Part shown: in pieces, positions 15,423-21,435 of the stretch | Layout of the letters: each line of letters starts with the position of its first letter | Position numbering within the stretch: the first letter of the stretch is position 1 | NCBI GenBank assembly: GCA_035524895.1 | Contig: DATLFI010000387.1 | Span: 1 to 21,435 of the forward strand | Direction of reading: 5' to 3' | DNA: 21,435 nucleotides | Source: DATLFI01 sp035524895 | Lineage (GTDB): Bacteria; Acidobacteriota; Thermoanaerobaculia; Multivoradales; Multivoraceae | Program-made: the position numbers and the translations under genes | Notes under the pieces: generated by a model | Databases searched by the model: none | Seen by the model: the letters and a program-made list of their open reading frames with translations, nothing else | What the model was told of the DNA's origin: nothing

Positions 15423-15713
15423 CTACCTCGGGGTCGGCTCCGGTCGCGATCGCTCAGCACGCGCCGCGCTGGCGAGCCGCCGGGCACGAACTCGCTGTTC
15501 CACCTCCGGAGCGGGCGAGCAGAGGTCAACCCACTCGTCGTGATCCGGCCAGATCAGGGTCGTCTCCTCGATCTCCCAGGAACACTCAGCACAACCTTCC
15601 GTCACCCCTCGCCGTTCGCCGCACGTGTAGCAGTGGCCGCTGGGGGTCTCGACCATCTCCCAGGCGGCAACGTCGAATAGGTCCCATCCTCGGATGCCGC
15701 TCGGGCTGCTCAT
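15423..15713 (-). CDS. Small zinc-finger-like protein, unknown
   Basis: The protein is 96 residues, unrecognised as a family. Two CxxC pairs (CYTC and CAEC, about 12 residues apart, in GHCYTCGERRGVTEGCAECS) suggest one bound zinc ion. The protein is otherwise acidic and tryptophan-rich (WDLFDVAAWEMVE, TTLIWPDHDEWVDL) with a basic C-terminal tail. The start follows the previous gene's stop by 18 bases in the same orientation, so it is likely the last gene of the leftward train. Small metal-binding proteins of this type are common in phage accessory regions; no function can be given. Confidence 0.65.
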   Translation of the reverse strand: MSSPSGIRGWDLFDVAAWEMVETPSGHCYTCGERRGVTEGCAECSWEIEETTLIWPDHDEWVDLCSPAPEVEQRVRARRLASAARAERSRPEPTPR

Positions 15714-15731
15714 GCGGATCTCGGGTGCTGG

Positions 15732-16055
15732 TCAGCTCGCCGGATCGACGACCAGCGCCTCGGCCTCGCGCCAGAGCAGCTCGCGGCGCAGGGCTGCCAG
15801 GGGTGGGAGTAGCGGCACCGGCGGCTCCTCGACCAGCTCCTCGTCCTCGGGCTCGACCAGCTCCTCGAGGAGCCGGCGACGCAGGCGCGCTGCGTCGAGC
15901 CCGAGCGCAGAGATGATCGCTTGGCAGTCGGCGCTGACGAGCCACTGACGAGCGGCGCGGCGTCGCTGCGGCGAGGATCGGCTTCGGCTCCTCGCATCGC
16001 GCACTGCCTGTTCAATGATCGCGCCCAGCAGCGCCCGCTCGCCTATGCTTTCCAT
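15732..16055 (-). CDS. Small hypothetical protein with acidic/proline segment
   Basis: The protein is 107 residues, unrecognised. The N-terminal half is helical and arginine-rich (AVRDARSRSRSSPQRRRAARQWL), followed by SADCQAIISALGLDAARLRRRLLEEL, then an acidic and proline-rich linker (VEPEDEELVEEPPVPLLPPL) and a short C-terminal helix. The ATG at 16055 has a GGGGAGAG ribosome site 5-10 bases upstream. A 14-bp perfect hairpin lies directly before that site, so translation may be controlled by RNA structure. It is cotranscribed with the following 96-residue gene. Confidence 0.6.
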   Translation of the reverse strand: MESIGERALLGAIIEQAVRDARSRSRSSPQRRRAARQWLVSADCQAIISALGLDAARLRRRLLEELVEPEDEELVEEPPVPLLPPLAALRRELLWREAEALVVDPAS

Positions 16056-16072
16056 TCAGTCTCTCCCCAGGA

Positions 16073-16118
16073 GGGGGACGGCGACCCAAGGGGTCATGGT
16101 CCCAGGTCGCCGTCCCCC
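16073..16118 (-). promoter_or_regulatory. Long perfect hairpin in the leader of the 107-residue gene
   Basis: The arms 16073-16086 and 16105-16118 are perfectly complementary over 14 bp (GGGGGACGGCGACC and its complement) with an 18-nt loop that can add three more pairs. On the minus-strand transcript the hairpin ends 17 bases before the ATG of the 107-residue gene. Its closing CCCCC run could instead pair with the ribosome site GGGGAG just downstream. No T run follows on either strand, so it is not an ordinary intrinsic terminator. Confidence 0.55.
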
Positions 16119-16342
16119 ACGCGAGCCGGTGAGGAGCAACACCGGCGGACGCATCCTGCTCGCGAAGCAAGCCACAACGCGGGCAGGGGCGGGATCGAAA
16201 CGTAAGTTGTCAAGAGTTAGGCGGGGGCTCCCAAGATTAACGGCTCAAGTATCCGAGTCGCGACAAGCTGCCGTAGTCATCTCAGGTTGCCCAGCGCTCG
16301 CCCCCAGGAAGCGCCAAAAGGTCGCCGTCGCGACAAAAGGAA
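16119..16342. other. Non-coding stretch within the element's leftward train
   Basis: Together with the hairpin this makes a ~300-base gap without a convincing gene. It contains repeated TTGTCAAG (16207 and 16352 areas) and GACAAGCTGCC-like words of unknown meaning. No strong promoter is visible. Confidence 0.35.
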
Positions 16343-16354
16343 ACAATCGATTGT
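16343..16354. repeat. 12-bp perfect palindrome at the end of the coiled-coil gene
   Basis: ACAATCGATTGT overlaps the first base pair of the TGA stop region of the coiled-coil gene. It is followed on the minus strand by TTCCTTTT. With no loop it is a poor RNA hairpin, so a dimeric protein site is more likely than a terminator. Confidence 0.4.
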
Positions 16355-16842
16355 CAAGCTGCCCTGACCAGCGTTGCGAGCTTTTGCTCAAGACCGGCAA
16401 GCCGCTCGCGGAGATGTTCGAGCCCCTCGAAGCTCTCCCAGCCCTCGTCGGGTAGCAGCTCGACCAACAGCGCGGGCGGGTTCGGAACACGCTTCCACCC
16501 GACAGCGCCCGAGCGCTCATGCAAAACCGCGCCTTCGATCGACGGGATTCCGCTGCGCAACCTGGCCAGCGCCTCGGTGATCTCGTCCGCCTCGTTGGTG
16601 TTGGTGTCGATCTTCTCCAGCCTCGCGACCAGCTCGGTCTCGATCGGCTGGAGACGAGCGACGCGCTCGCGCAGCTCCTCGACCTGGGGCTGTAGTCGTT
16701 GACGTTGACTGGCAACTCTTTCTTGCTCCGCTCGACGGCGACCGGCTCGACGTTCGGCCTCGGCGTGCTCCTCGACCGCCGTCTGCATCCGCTTGTGAAG
16801 ACGGAGAAGATCCTCGGCGCTCACGTTGTCAAAGTCGATCAC
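16354..16842 (-). CDS. Coiled-coil hypothetical protein
   Basis: The protein is 162 residues from the preferred GTG at 16842, which shares its first base with the upstream TAG stop (TAGTG) and follows a GGAGG site by 8 bases; the frame is open further to 16950. Residues ~15-95 form a long charged coiled coil (AEERAGRR-like arginine/glutamate repeats, QPQVEELRERVARLQPIETELVARLEKI). A short globular segment follows with WKRVPNPPALLVELLPDEGWESFEG, then a final helix (LRERLAGLEQKLATL). The family is not recognised. Coiled-coil proteins of this size occur among phage scaffold and accessory proteins, but there is no specific evidence for such a role. Confidence 0.65.
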   Translation of the reverse strand: MIDFDNVSAEDLLRLHKRMQTAVEEHAEAERRAGRRRAEQERVASQRQRLQPQVEELRERVARLQPIETELVARLEKIDTNTNEADEITEALARLRSGIPSIEGAVLHERSGAVGWKRVPNPPALLVELLPDEGWESFEGLEHLRERLAGLEQKLATLVRAA

Positions 16843-17261
16843 TACGCCATCCTCCCATCCCCGAAGACCACACGTGTTCCGTCTGCAGCGGGTCGACCAC
16901 CAGGTGGCAAGTTGATGCCGTCCGCTCGTCGCTTGGCTTCCAACGCCCATCGATAGGGATCGGGGATCACCGAGGCGAACTCGGCGTCTCGTGCGATCTC
17001 GGCGGCGACTCGCTTCTGTTCGGCGTTGAGCGGCGGTGTTGACATGTCGTGCTTTCCTTTCGGTTCCGGTTGCGGCTCTCGATCGGTGGTGACCGGCGAC
17101 CAGAAGATGTTGGGGTTCGTCTTCGACTCACGGGAGCCGGGAGGGATTCGGTCGACCCGGCGCACCGTGATAGCGGTCTCGGCGTTGCAGGTGCCATGGT
17201 GGCGTTGGCCGCATGCTCTGATCGGCGGCGCGGCTTGGGTCGTGCGAAAGATTGCTGGCAT
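16842..17261 (-). CDS. Small hypothetical protein, two possible starts
   Basis: The protein is 139 residues from ATG 17261, which has a strong GGAGGAG ribosome site 6 bases upstream. A second ATG (MSTPPLNAEQ) at 17043 is also preceded by a purine-rich GGAAAG site and would give a 66-residue product. The N-terminal part has cysteine/histidine residues (ACGQRHHGTCNAET) that could bind a metal. The C-terminal part is helical (AEQKRVAAEIARDAEFASVIPDPYRWALEAKRRAD) and ends in PGGRPAADGTRVVFGD. No family is recognised. It starts four bases after the previous gene and overlaps the next, so it belongs to the same transcript as the terminase. Confidence 0.6.
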   Translation of the reverse strand: MPAIFRTTQAAPPIRACGQRHHGTCNAETAITVRRVDRIPPGSRESKTNPNIFWSPVTTDREPQPEPKGKHDMSTPPLNAEQKRVAAEIARDAEFASVIPDPYRWALEAKRRADGINLPPGGRPAADGTRVVFGDGRMA

Positions 17262-17264
17262 GGA

Positions 17265-17456
17265 TTACTCCTCCTCTTCGTCGTTGTCGTCGTCGGTTGT
17301 GTTTGCCATCCGGTCGTCGTCTTCTAGCTCGCACCGCAGTACCTCGATGGCCAGGAGCAGCGCGCGTCGCTCGGGCTCGATCCGGTTGTGATCGGCGAAC
17401 AGCACGGCTGCGAACCTTGCGTTCGGATCGACGGGGCGGTTGGGTTTCTGTTCCAT
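17265..17456 (-). CDS. Very small acidic-tailed hypothetical protein
   Basis: The protein is 63 residues. The ATG follows directly after the large-terminase stop (TAA-ATG), which implies coupled translation. A helical middle (HNRIEPERRALLLAIEVLRCELEDDD) is followed by a strongly acidic end (TTDDDNDEEEE) that might mimic DNA charge or be a simple unstructured tail. The family is unrecognised. Its position right after the terminase is where a portal gene would normally lie. Confidence 0.55.
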   Translation of the reverse strand: MEQKPNRPVDPNARFAAVLFADHNRIEPERRALLLAIEVLRCELEDDDRMANTTDDDNDEEEE

Positions 17457-19070
17457 TTATCGATACCGATTCGAGCGGTCGAAGGGGTCGCTGAGGTCCG
17501 CAGGCGGACTGACCGGCGACGCCCCGAGCGTTCCGCCGTGGTCGGCGTCGGCGTGCCGTGGGGGGTCCGGCCACCGCTCGCGCGGTCGGGGTGCAGGTGC
17601 TCGTGGGAAAGCGAGATCGACAGCAGACGGCCCGCCTCGATCTTGCAGAGCGCGAGCCCAGCGTTGGCGTCCGCGCACAGCTCGAAGCATCGCGGCACGC
17701 CGCTGGGAGCCGTCCTGCTTTCCCCAGGTGATCCGATTCTTCTTCGGGCTCGTCGCAGCAGCTACCAGGACGGCGGCAGCGGCAGCGGCGCGGTCATCGT
17801 GAGCAGATCGTCGGTGGGAGACCAGATCTTTCCCACCAGCACCCGCACGGCGCTCGAGACCGCGCAGCTCGCGCAGCAAGTCGGCATCGTCGAGCAAGGT
17901 GACCGATCGAGAGTTGATCAACGGCAACAGCGCGAGGTAGTGATCACTGGTCGTAGCTTTCGCAACCTCCGCGGTGATCTTGTGTAGTCGGAACTGCTCG
18001 GCTGGAAACTCGCCTGCGAAACGGTCAACGGTGCATCGGGTGATCGAGTACCGCTTCATCTCCGCAGCGGCCTTCGCGATCACCTCCGCGGGATTGTGTG
18101 GCGAAGGCCAGGCGCGCACCAGATCCAGCACGCCGGTACCGTCGGCGGCTCTGTGAGCGATCGCGAGCGCTGCTGCATCGCGACGGCCTCCGGACGGGTC
18201 GAAGTGCGCGACGTAGCGGCAACCGCGCGCGGGAAGCTGTTCGCGCAGATCCGCGGGAGTCACAGCGTCGAGAGCGCCGACATCGAACAGGGTCGAGAGT
18301 CCGGACCGGAACAAGCCCTCCACCTCCGACTGTGCCGCCTCGGGATCTTCCTCGCGCATCCGGGCGAGGTAGTCCTCGGCCAGGCAGGGGTTCATCGTGG
18401 GAGCCGACGCCTGCCAGACCAGGACGGGGGAGTCCTCCTCGCCGTGGTGGCGTCGGTGCAGCTCCCACAACGCGCCGGCCTGCCAGTACGGGCTCGACAG
18501 GATGATGAGTTTCCCGGAGGTCGTCGCGACTCGACCGCGGGCGACGCGGAGCATCTCCGAGTCGGTCGGCCTGCCATCCGTCGACGTGAAGAAGGCAAGT
18601 TCGTCAATGCAGACGATGGAGGCTCTGATACCGCGCACAGCAGCCGGCCGGCATGGGTACGCGGACAGCGAGCACCCGTTGTTCAGCTCGAGGGAGTCGG
18701 CGGTCGAGCGCGCCACCTCCCCGCGAAACGCGTCCACCTCCTCGAAGGGCTCCCGGGCGTACCTCAGCAGGGCTCGCATCGCGCCTCGGTGGTCCTGCCC
18801 GACTAGCAGCGCATGGGTTCCTCGTTCACCGGTGAGTGCGGCGTGGCTGGCCAGAGCGCCGGCAACCGACGTCTTGCCGGACTGCACTCCGACGATGCAG
18901 ACCGCCTCGGGATAGCCGCCCTCCCTTGGGCTCTGACGGCCCGTGCACTGCGAGAACAGGGACCGGGCCTCATCGTCCAACGGCTCCCCGTACACAGCGG
19001 CTACGAACGCTCGCCATGGCCTCCAAGTGGGGCCAGGGTGCAAGGCGTCGAAGTGGCTCAGAGCGTTCAC
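17457..19070 (-). CDS. terL: Phage terminase large subunit
   Basis: This 537-residue packaging motor and nuclease would drive DNA into a procapsid and cut the concatemer. The ATPase domain has Walker A VQSGKTS (K66) and Walker B VCIDELAFF (D156, E157). A coupling-type segment KLIILSSPYWQAG follows, and then the RNase H-like nuclease with D291 (HFDPSGGRRDAAALAI), VDRFAGE and a final acidic position in HDDRAAAAAAVLVAA. All catalytic positions look intact and the length is normal. The GTG start overlaps the upstream gene's TGA (GTGA). No portal or capsid gene follows; small unknown genes do. Confidence 0.92.
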   Translation of the reverse strand: MNALSHFDALHPGPTWRPWRAFVAAVYGEPLDDEARSLFSQCTGRQSPREGGYPEAVCIVGVQSGKTSVAGALASHAALTGERGTHALLVGQDHRGAMRALLRYAREPFEEVDAFRGEVARSTADSLELNNGCSLSAYPCRPAAVRGIRASIVCIDELAFFTSTDGRPTDSEMLRVARGRVATTSGKLIILSSPYWQAGALWELHRRHHGEEDSPVLVWQASAPTMNPCLAEDYLARMREEDPEAAQSEVEGLFRSGLSTLFDVGALDAVTPADLREQLPARGCRYVAHFDPSGGRRDAAALAIAHRAADGTGVLDLVRAWPSPHNPAEVIAKAAAEMKRYSITRCTVDRFAGEFPAEQFRLHKITAEVAKATTSDHYLALLPLINSRSVTLLDDADLLRELRGLERRAGAGGKDLVSHRRSAHDDRAAAAAAVLVAAATSPKKNRITWGKQDGSQRRAAMLRAVRGRQRWARALQDRGGPSAVDLAFPRAPAPRPRERWPDPPRHADADHGGTLGASPVSPPADLSDPFDRSNRYR

Positions 19071-19642
19071 GACTCACCTCGAGCAGCGCGGGCTTCGGCA
19101 GCCTTCTGGCGGACGTAGTCCTCGACGGAGACCGGCTTCTGCCGTCGCTCGAGCCCAACCGCCTGCGCGAAGCGATGCCACCTATCCCACGTCGAGAGCA
19201 GCCGGCCATACGCGGCAGCACCAGGACGGGAGTCGATCCCGCGCTTGACCACCTCCGTCATGAGCAGCCGACAACAAGCCTCGGCGTCGACGAGCTTCTC
19301 GACCAGGCCAGCGCGCACCGGCTCGCGGGCCAGCTCGTCGGCTCCACCCTGCGCGGCGACCAGCTCGTCGCGGAAGGTCTCGACGTGCTCCCTCAGCTCG
19401 GCAGGTAGCTCACCCGTACGCTGGTAGCGTCGAAGGCCGTGCCGGAGGTTCCCTTCGTTCGCTGGGAGGAAGACTCCGCAGCGCGGGCAATTCGTGGTCC
19501 CAGCGGGAGCGTCAGCCTCGCACCGCGAGCACCGTACACAGGAACCGGATGCTCCGTTCGGCTGTTCGTGTGTTGATTCTCTGTTGAGTCCCACGTTCCC
19601 CGGTCTGCTTTCTGGCGCGTTAAACGCCTGTATCCACGGCAC
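19067..19642 (-). CDS. Zinc-ribbon protein in small-terminase position
   Basis: The protein is 191 residues from the GTG at 19642, which has no good ribosome site; an in-frame GTG at 19594 is the other possible start and would fall at the edge of the TGTTGA repeat block. A zinc ribbon lies near residues 35-55 (CVRCSRCEADAPAG... CPRCG). The rest is helical (LRHGLRRYQRTGELPAELREHVETFRDELV, then WDRWHRFAQAVGLERRQKP). Direct overlap with the large terminase is the usual arrangement of a small terminase that recognises the packaging site, and the helical composition agrees. Sequence alone does not prove the family; a DNA-binding regulator is the alternative. Confidence 0.6.
   Translation of the reverse strand: MPWIQAFNAPESRPGNVGLNRESTHEQPNGASGSCVRCSRCEADAPAGTTNCPRCGVFLPANEGNLRHGLRRYQRTGELPAELREHVETFRDELVAAQGGADELAREPVRAGLVEKLVDAEACCRLLMTEVVKRGIDSRPGAAAYGRLLSTWDRWHRFAQAVGLERRQKPVSVEDYVRQKAAEARAARGES
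19570..19594 (+). repeat. Second copy of the 25-base TGTTGA repeat block
   Basis: It matches 13998-14022 at 22 of 25 positions, again with two half-sites 11 bases apart (TGTTGATTC at 19571, TGTTGAGTC at 19582). It lies over or just upstream of the start of the putative small-terminase gene. The same protein may therefore act on the integrase and packaging genes. Confidence 0.6.
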
Positions 19643-19811
19643 ACTAGCACGACTGGCGAACCTGATACCGAATCAGGGACGAACCGAAAGGACGGGCTCG
19701 AGGCGGGTGTCCGTTGGGGTGGGTCGAGGGGCGGCTGGTAGCCTCGATCGCGGAGGGGCGACATCACCGAGGACGAAGCGAAGGGTCTCTTGGAGCCGAA
19801 GGGGTCCCTTG

Positions 19812-19917
19812 GGTAACCGAAGTAACGGAAGTAACCGATCCGACCACTATCTCCTTTTCATGACACTCGAAAAAACATGCATTGGCTGGGACGGTTACTT
19901 CGGGGACTTCGGTTACC
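19812..19917. other. Candidate replication origin with inverted iterons
   Basis: Three 9-bp tandem units on the plus strand (GTAACCGAA 19813-19821, GTAACGGAA 19822-19830, GTAACCGAT 19831-19839) face three on the minus strand (GTAACCGAA 19916-19908, GTCCCCGAA 19907-19899, GTAACCGTC 19898-19890). The two 26-base arms (19812-19837 and 19892-19917) are inverted copies with 22 matches. The 54 bases between include runs CTTTTC and GAAAAAAC and are clearly less GC-rich than the surroundings. Inverted iteron sets flanking an AT-richer core are the known origin layout of phage satellites and P4-like replicons, and a helicase-primase gene lies nearby. Alternatively it is a strong operator. Confidence 0.65.
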
Positions 19918-19940
19918 TGAAAGTGGGTCGTATTCCTCCG

Positions 19941-20735
19941 CTATCCCCGCCATCCACGGCGCGGGGTCGGAAACTCCCGCACGACTGCCCCGTCGAGTGC
20001 GACACCCGTTTCGCTCCAGCGTGCCGAACTCTGCTTGTGGAAGAACGCCACCCCTGCTCGGCGGCACGCCTTCCGCATGGATCGCGCCCATACCTTCGGG
20101 TCGGTTGACACTCCCTCTCTACGATGTCCCGGTCCGGATTCGCCGCCGTAGATGATCCAATCGATACCTTCGAGATCAAGCGAGCCCGCTAGCGGTCCGA
20201 GTGCAGGTTCGTAAGAGACGAACCGGACGACGGCAGGGATCTCGCGCAACAGGTCGGCGCGCCAGGTGTATTCGTTATTCTCGATCGACGTTCCCATCCA
20301 TACGTTCGGGTATCCGTCGCCCCAATCGTCGGGTAGTAACTCCTCGATCCGCTCTGCTCGCTTGGTGAGCATTTGAAAGTGTACGTCGGGACACTCACGA
20401 ATGAGATCCCACATCGCGGGACGGGTTCGCTCTGCGGTCGGATGATCCTCCGCCCAGTCCATCAGAGAGCCGACGAACACAAGATACGGTTTGCCAGGGC
20501 CAAGGATTCCCGACACTCCACGTGCCGATTCAGCTTGATAACCGCGAACCTTCGCATAGACGCCGCGCACGATCTGTCGCGGTGTGGTGGCAGGTGGTCC
20601 CCATACGTTGATTCCCATGAGATCGCGTGTGAGTTTCTCTGCATAGCAATTTGCACATCCGGGGGATACCTTTAAGCAGCCCATCCAGAAATTCGCGGTG
20701 TCGTCTGTCCAGGCTATTCGCGTCTTCGTGGCCAC
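19941..20735 (-). CDS. Phage Gp37/Gp68 family protein (DUF5131)
   Basis: The protein is 264 residues from a GTG start with GGGAGG 5 bases upstream. The N-terminus has the family signature TRIAWTDDTANFWMGCLKVSPGCANCYAEKL. Its cysteines (C-x6-C-x2-C) resemble the iron-sulfur motif of spore photoproduct lyase-like radical-SAM proteins. Further family blocks are VFVGSLMDWAEDHPT, FQMLTKRAERI, PNVWMGTSIEN and WIIYGGESGPGHR. The family is common in phages and has no settled function; a radical-SAM reaction or nucleic acid repair has been suggested by similarity. It lies between the helicase-primase (34 bases away) and the iteron region, so a role around replication is possible (inference). Confidence 0.85.
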   Translation of the reverse strand: MATKTRIAWTDDTANFWMGCLKVSPGCANCYAEKLTRDLMGINVWGPPATTPRQIVRGVYAKVRGYQAESARGVSGILGPGKPYLVFVGSLMDWAEDHPTAERTRPAMWDLIRECPDVHFQMLTKRAERIEELLPDDWGDGYPNVWMGTSIENNEYTWRADLLREIPAVVRFVSYEPALGPLAGSLDLEGIDWIIYGGESGPGHRREGVSTDPKVWARSMRKACRRAGVAFFHKQSSARWSETGVALDGAVVREFPTPRRGWRG

Positions 20736-20769
20736 GGCGCCTCCCTAAACTTCGGTTGGTTCGAGCGAA

Positions 20770-21435
20770 TCATCCCCGCCATCCGGGCTCTCGAGGTCCG
20801 ATCGAGACCGAACGAACGATCCCGCGGACGATCCCGCGTCGTGCTCGAGCCTGGGCAGCCGCCAGCCGATCCCGTGGGGTGAGGTCCTGCTGTGCGTAGA
20901 TGACTCGCCGGCTATCTCCACACCTCCACTTCCCGTCTTTCGCTGCATCGTTCCGGACCGGGACGTAACCCACCTCCGACATGCGGTGTGGCATCTGCCG
21001 GGCGGTGCGCGGATCTTGGATCCACCGGTGGAAGGCTTCACTCTGCGCCTGCGCCTTGAGGTCGTCGAGGATCACGGCGGCTGGATTGTCGACTGCGTCC
21101 AGCGCGTCCCGTAGGTCGGTTGACTCGCCGGGTTCATTCGCCATCACGATGTCGAAGAACGCGGCCGTCTTCGGTGGCGGAGCCTTCGCGTCGAAGCCGG
21201 TGAGGTCGTACTCGAGCAGGAAGGCCGCTACGTTCGCGATGCCGCCGTCCTCGTACCAGCGCCACAGGCTGGTCCAGTAGTCGGCTTCGAAGTCATCCTT
21301 CGTCCGCTCGGACCACGCCACGTAGTGCCGTCGATCGTCGGGCGGAAGGAAGAGCCCATCGAGAAAGTGGTTCGACGTGATGATCACTCCGCAGACGTTC
21401 GGCACCGGGTACTCGCGCAGGTGCTTCTCGTCGAC
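20770..21435 (-). CDS. Phage-type helicase-primase (D5/DUF5906-like), C-terminal part
   Basis: The right edge of the window cuts this gene; 221 C-terminal residues are visible and the frame is open to the last base. The visible part includes the end of an SF3-type ATPase: EYPVPNVCGVIITSNHFLDG (the ITSNH sensor motif), LFLPPDDRRHYVAWSERT and WTSLWRWYEDGGIANVAAFLLEYDL, as in phage and plasmid D5/P4-type primase-helicases. A winged-helix-like C-terminal region follows (TAAFFDIVMANEPGESTDLRDAL). The Walker A and primase parts would be upstream, outside the window. In P4-like replicons this protein binds the iterons and opens the origin, which fits the iteron array about 900 bases downstream. Confidence 0.85.
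   Translation of the reverse strand, partial: VDEKHLREYPVPNVCGVIITSNHFLDGLFLPPDDRRHYVAWSERTKDDFEADYWTSLWRWYEDGGIANVAAFLLEYDLTGFDAKAPPPKTAAFFDIVMANEPGESTDLRDALDAVDNPAAVILDDLKAQAQSEAFHRWIQDPRTARQMPHRMSEVGYVPVRNDAAKDGKWRCGDSRRVIYAQQDLTPRDRLAAAQARARRGIVRGIVRSVSIGPREPGWRG

Larger units (their letters stand above)
13787..21435. mobile_element. Integrative phage-like or satellite-like element, left part
   Basis: The interval begins at the tRNA-Pro attachment scar and continues beyond the window. It holds a tyrosine integrase, a leftward set of small genes, large terminase, a putative small terminase, an iteron region resembling a replication origin, a Gp37-type protein and a helicase-primase. No portal, protease, capsid or tail gene is seen where they normally follow the large terminase. 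The element is therefore either a satellite that uses another phage's capsid, a reduced prophage, or a phage with its structural genes placed to the right of the window. Confidence 0.75.

Noticed and set aside
16073..16118. Intrinsic transcription terminator
   Set aside because: The stem is strong, but no T run follows on either strand and it sits just before a ribosome site.
1..21435. CRISPR array
   Set aside because: No series of regularly spaced identical repeats with unique spacers is present; the only ordered short repeats are the 9-bp iterons and the TGTTGA pairs.

Overview
The window is high-GC bacterial DNA with a dense, mostly leftward gene layout and GTG/TTG starts. It fits a high-GC Gram-negative lineage such as a myxobacterium-like or related soil/marine group, but no gene here fixes the taxon. 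Nearly everything is accessory DNA: two insertion-sequence remnants, a type I restriction-modification (RM) island, and the left part of an integrated phage-like or satellite-like element.

Left flank (1-3530). A complete IS630-family element (about 4-1116) sits in a CTAG target, directly beside the 3' end of a degenerate tRNA-like structure with a long variable arm and a UGC anticodon (about 1123-1209). Then come a leftward P63C-domain gene (1248-2288) and a divergent IS1595-family transposase (2406-3363) broken by a one-base frameshift.

RM island (3531-13465, all leftward). In transcription order: a PD-(D/E)xK-like protein with a C-terminal RAMA modified-DNA-reader domain; hsdM; hsdS; an Xre-like/ImmA-IrrE metalloprotease gene; a DUF4411 PIN-like gene; and hsdR. 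The hsdM-hsdS-ImmA-DUF4411 genes overlap by 1-4 bases, so they look translationally coupled. This puts a predicted toxin-antitoxin pair inside the RM operon. HsdR ends in an apparently intact S24/LexA-type self-cleaving peptidase domain (Ala-Gly cleavage-site-like sequence, Ser and Lys dyad). Two protease modules of the kinds used in DNA-damage responses therefore lie in one restriction locus, which suggests restriction controlled by proteolysis.

Integrated element (13787 to the right edge). Its left end is a 37-bp piece matching the 3' end of a tRNA-Pro gene including CCA, interpreted as an attachment site. A tyrosine integrase (rightward) follows. A convergent leftward gene train then runs, in transcription order, from a helicase-primase C-terminus (cut by the window edge) through a phage Gp37/DUF5131 protein, an intergenic region with two inverted sets of 9-bp iterons flanking an AT-richer core (a candidate replication origin), a zinc-ribbon protein in the small-terminase position, the large terminase, and five small unknown genes. 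No portal, capsid or tail gene is present between terminase and integrase. Primase, origin, terminase and integrase without structural genes resembles a phage satellite or a strongly reduced prophage.
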